Part shown: in pieces, positions 62,841 through 64,000 of the stretch
Numbering within the stretch: the first letter of the stretch is position 1
Layout: every line of letters begins with the position of its first letter
Assembly (NCBI RefSeq): GCF_030464345.1
Contig: NZ_VCYH01000006.1
Location: forward strand, 142,361 to 206,360
Direction of reading: 5' to 3'
DNA length: 64,000 nt
From: Methanoculleus frigidifontis
GTDB taxonomy: Archaea; Halobacteriota; Methanomicrobia; Methanomicrobiales; Methanoculleaceae
The notes under the pieces: generated by a model
The model's input: the letters and a program-made list of their open reading frames with translations, nothing else
Told to the model about the DNA's origin: nothing
Databases searched by the model: none
Made by a program: the position numbers and the translations under genes

Positions 62841-63932
62841 ATGAAATCGGGAGATCTGAAGATATCGTGGGCACGGCAGTACATGCCAGTCCTTTCATCA
62901 ATTCGCGAACGGTTCGAGCGGGAACAGCCCTTCGCGGGCATGACGATCGGCATGGCGCTGCACGTGGAAGCAAAGACGGCGGTGCTCGTCGAGACCCTTG
63001 CGGCGGGCGGGGCGGAAGTCCACATCACGGGATGCAATCCGCTCTCCACGCAGGACGACGTTGCTGCTGCGCTGAACGAGCGGCCTCGCATTCACTGCTA
63101 TGCGAAGCGTGCGTGCAGCGTGGAGGAATACTATGCGTCCATCGATAAGGTGCTCGATGCCCGTCCGGCGGTCACCATCGACGACGGCATGGACCTGATC
63201 CACCGCATCCACACCGAGCGGCGGGAACTCCTGAAGACGATCATCGGCGGCTGCGAGGAGACGACGACCGGGATCCACCGTCTCCGTGCGATGGCACAGG
63301 AGGGGAAGCTTGCGTTCCCGGTCATCGCCGTCAACGATACCCCGATGAAGCGCTACTTCGACAACGTCCACGGCACCGGCGAGAGTTCGCTCACCGCCAT
63401 TATGACGACGACGAACGTCCTGATCGGCGGGAAGCACGTTGTTGTTGCCGGTTACGGCTACTGCGGGCGCGGCCTTGCCACGAAGGCACGCGGCCTCGGC
63501 GCCCGCGTCATCGTCACCGAGATCGATCCCCGCCGCGCACTGCAGGCGCACATGGACGGGTTCGACGTGATGACGATGGATGAGGCGGCATCCCGCGGCG
63601 ATATCTTCGTGACCACAACCGGGAACACGAGCATCATCACCCGGCAGCACTTCCCGAAGATGAAGGACGGCGCCATCCTCTCGAACGCCGGCCACTTCAA
63701 CGTCGAGCTTGAGGTGGACTGGCTGGAGGAGAATGCCGGTGCGATCGAACGCCGGGACGGCATCGACTCCTACACGATCGGCGGAAAGACTCTCCATGTC
63801 CTCGCAGAGGGACGGCTCGTCAACCTCGCCGTGCCGAAGGGCATGGGGCACCCGATTGAGGTGATGGACTTAAGAGGATTTCGAAAAACCGCCCTCTTCT
63901 CAAAAGTACTTTATAGTCCCGGATCGACCTGA
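62841..63932 (+). CDS. ahcY: S-adenosylhomocysteine (or S-inosylhomocysteine) hydrolase, C-terminally short
   Basis: A 363-residue NAD-dependent hydrolase that clears S-adenosylhomocysteine after methylation; in some methanogens the substrate is the inosine analog. Seen: MALHVEAKTAVLVETL, CNPLSTQDDVAAAL, DDGMDLIHRIH, ETTTGIHRL, VINDTPMKR-like VAVNDTPMKRYFDN, NAD-binding VVAGYGYCGRGLA, NAGHFNVE and NLAVPKGMGHPIEVMD. The conserved end after VMD (SFANQAL..., about 45-50 residues with the Lys and Tyr that reach into the partner's NAD site) is missing; instead 19 residues, RGFRKTALFSKVLYSPGST, run to a stop. ATG 62841 fits the conserved start. Confidence 0.88.
   Translation: MKSGDLKISWARQYMPVLSSIRERFEREQPFAGMTIGMALHVEAKTAVLVETLAAGGAEVHITGCNPLSTQDDVAAALNERPRIHCYAKRACSVEEYYASIDKVLDARPAVTIDDGMDLIHRIHTERRELLKTIIGGCEETTTGIHRLRAMAQEGKLAFPVIAVNDTPMKRYFDNVHGTGESSLTAIMTTTNVLIGGKHVVVAGYGYCGRGLATKARGLGARVIVTEIDPRRALQAHMDGFDVMTMDEAASRGDIFVTTTGNTSIITRQHFPKMKDGAILSNAGHFNVELEVDWLEENAGAIERRDGIDSYTIGGKTLHVLAEGRLVNLAVPKGMGHPIEVMDLRGFRKTALFSKVLYSPGST
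63872..63903 (+). terminator. Hairpin overlapping the end of the hydrolase gene
   Basis: AAGAGG (63872-63877) and CCTCTT (about 63892-63898) can pair around an A-rich loop inside the last codons of the hydrolase. It could be a terminator-like structure or part of a control element for the next gene. Confidence 0.3.
63908..63916 (+). promoter_or_regulatory. TATA-like element for the gene at the window edge
   Basis: ACTTTATAG lies 22-30 bases before ATG 63938, the spacing of a leaderless archaeal transcript, and is inside the 3' end of the hydrolase gene. Confidence 0.45.
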
Positions 63933-63937
63933 TCTCC

Positions 63938-64000
63938 ATGAGCACGTTTACCAACTTCATAATTCGGCACGAATATGCCTCTCTTGCCGCCCTGGGTGAT
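63938..64000 (+). CDS. Start of an unidentified gene (partial)
   Basis: Twenty-one codons (MSTFTNFIIRHEYASLAALGD) remain open to the last base. The TATA-like element 22-30 bases upstream supports a real start. Too short to identify. Confidence 0.4.
   Translation, partial: MSTFTNFIIRHEYASLAALGD

Overview
This window comes from a hydrogenotrophic methanogenic archaeon, most likely a Methanomicrobiales member close to Methanoculleus. The evidence is the GC-rich coding sequence, complete mcrBDCGA and mtrEDCBAFGH-type operons, a joint formylmethanofuran dehydrogenase/heterodisulfide reductase operon, an MvhD gene with no hydrogenase subunits nearby, archaeal TATA boxes and GAGGTGA/GGTGATC-type ribosome binding sites. 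No rRNA, tRNA, CRISPR array or transposase was found.

Layout. 1-7.8 kb (+): the end of a secreted-type protein, a histone-deacetylase-family protein, threonine ammonia-lyase, a membrane-anchored surface protein, an ECF transporter whose S component and two ATPases are one polypeptide, its T component, a hypothetical protein, and an EF-Tu-like protein without a GTPase site. 8-30.5 kb: the core of methanogenesis from CO2. Reading along the minus strand, the fwdGF-hdrCBA-mvhD-fwdDBAC cluster (first and last steps) is followed by mcrBDCGA (methane release) and then the Na+-pumping methyltransferase operon mtrEDCBAF-(AG)-H; ftr (second step) lies on the plus strand beyond them. The mtr operon carries an extra, almost identical copy of the MtrA corrinoid domain fused to MtrG.

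31-40.7 kb (+): a tightly overlapping operon with a TiaS/Mmp11-like protein, methanogenesis marker 11, a radical SAM enzyme, a TPP enzyme resembling IorA, AksA, AksD, AksE, an unknown protein and AksF, then endonuclease IV. AksADEF make 2-oxosuberate, the precursor of coenzyme B, so the other genes are candidates for the later, poorly assigned steps.

41-56.4 kb: an accessory cell-surface island. It holds PKD/beta-propeller proteins, two tandem seven-bladed propeller proteins with C-terminal dockerins, a metzincin-type protease with a dockerin, a secreted protein with a cohesin-like domain, another PKD protein and a PGF-tailed propeller protein. A dockerin gene and the cohesin gene share an unusual promoter sequence. 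Together they look like a small non-cellulosomal cohesin/dockerin assembly on a methanogen surface.

56.4-64 kb: housekeeping genes for tRNA splicing (endA), TrpRS, PheRS alpha and beta, HisF (antisense, overlapping pheT) and an S-adenosylhomocysteine hydrolase whose C-terminus is missing, then the start of one further gene at the edge.
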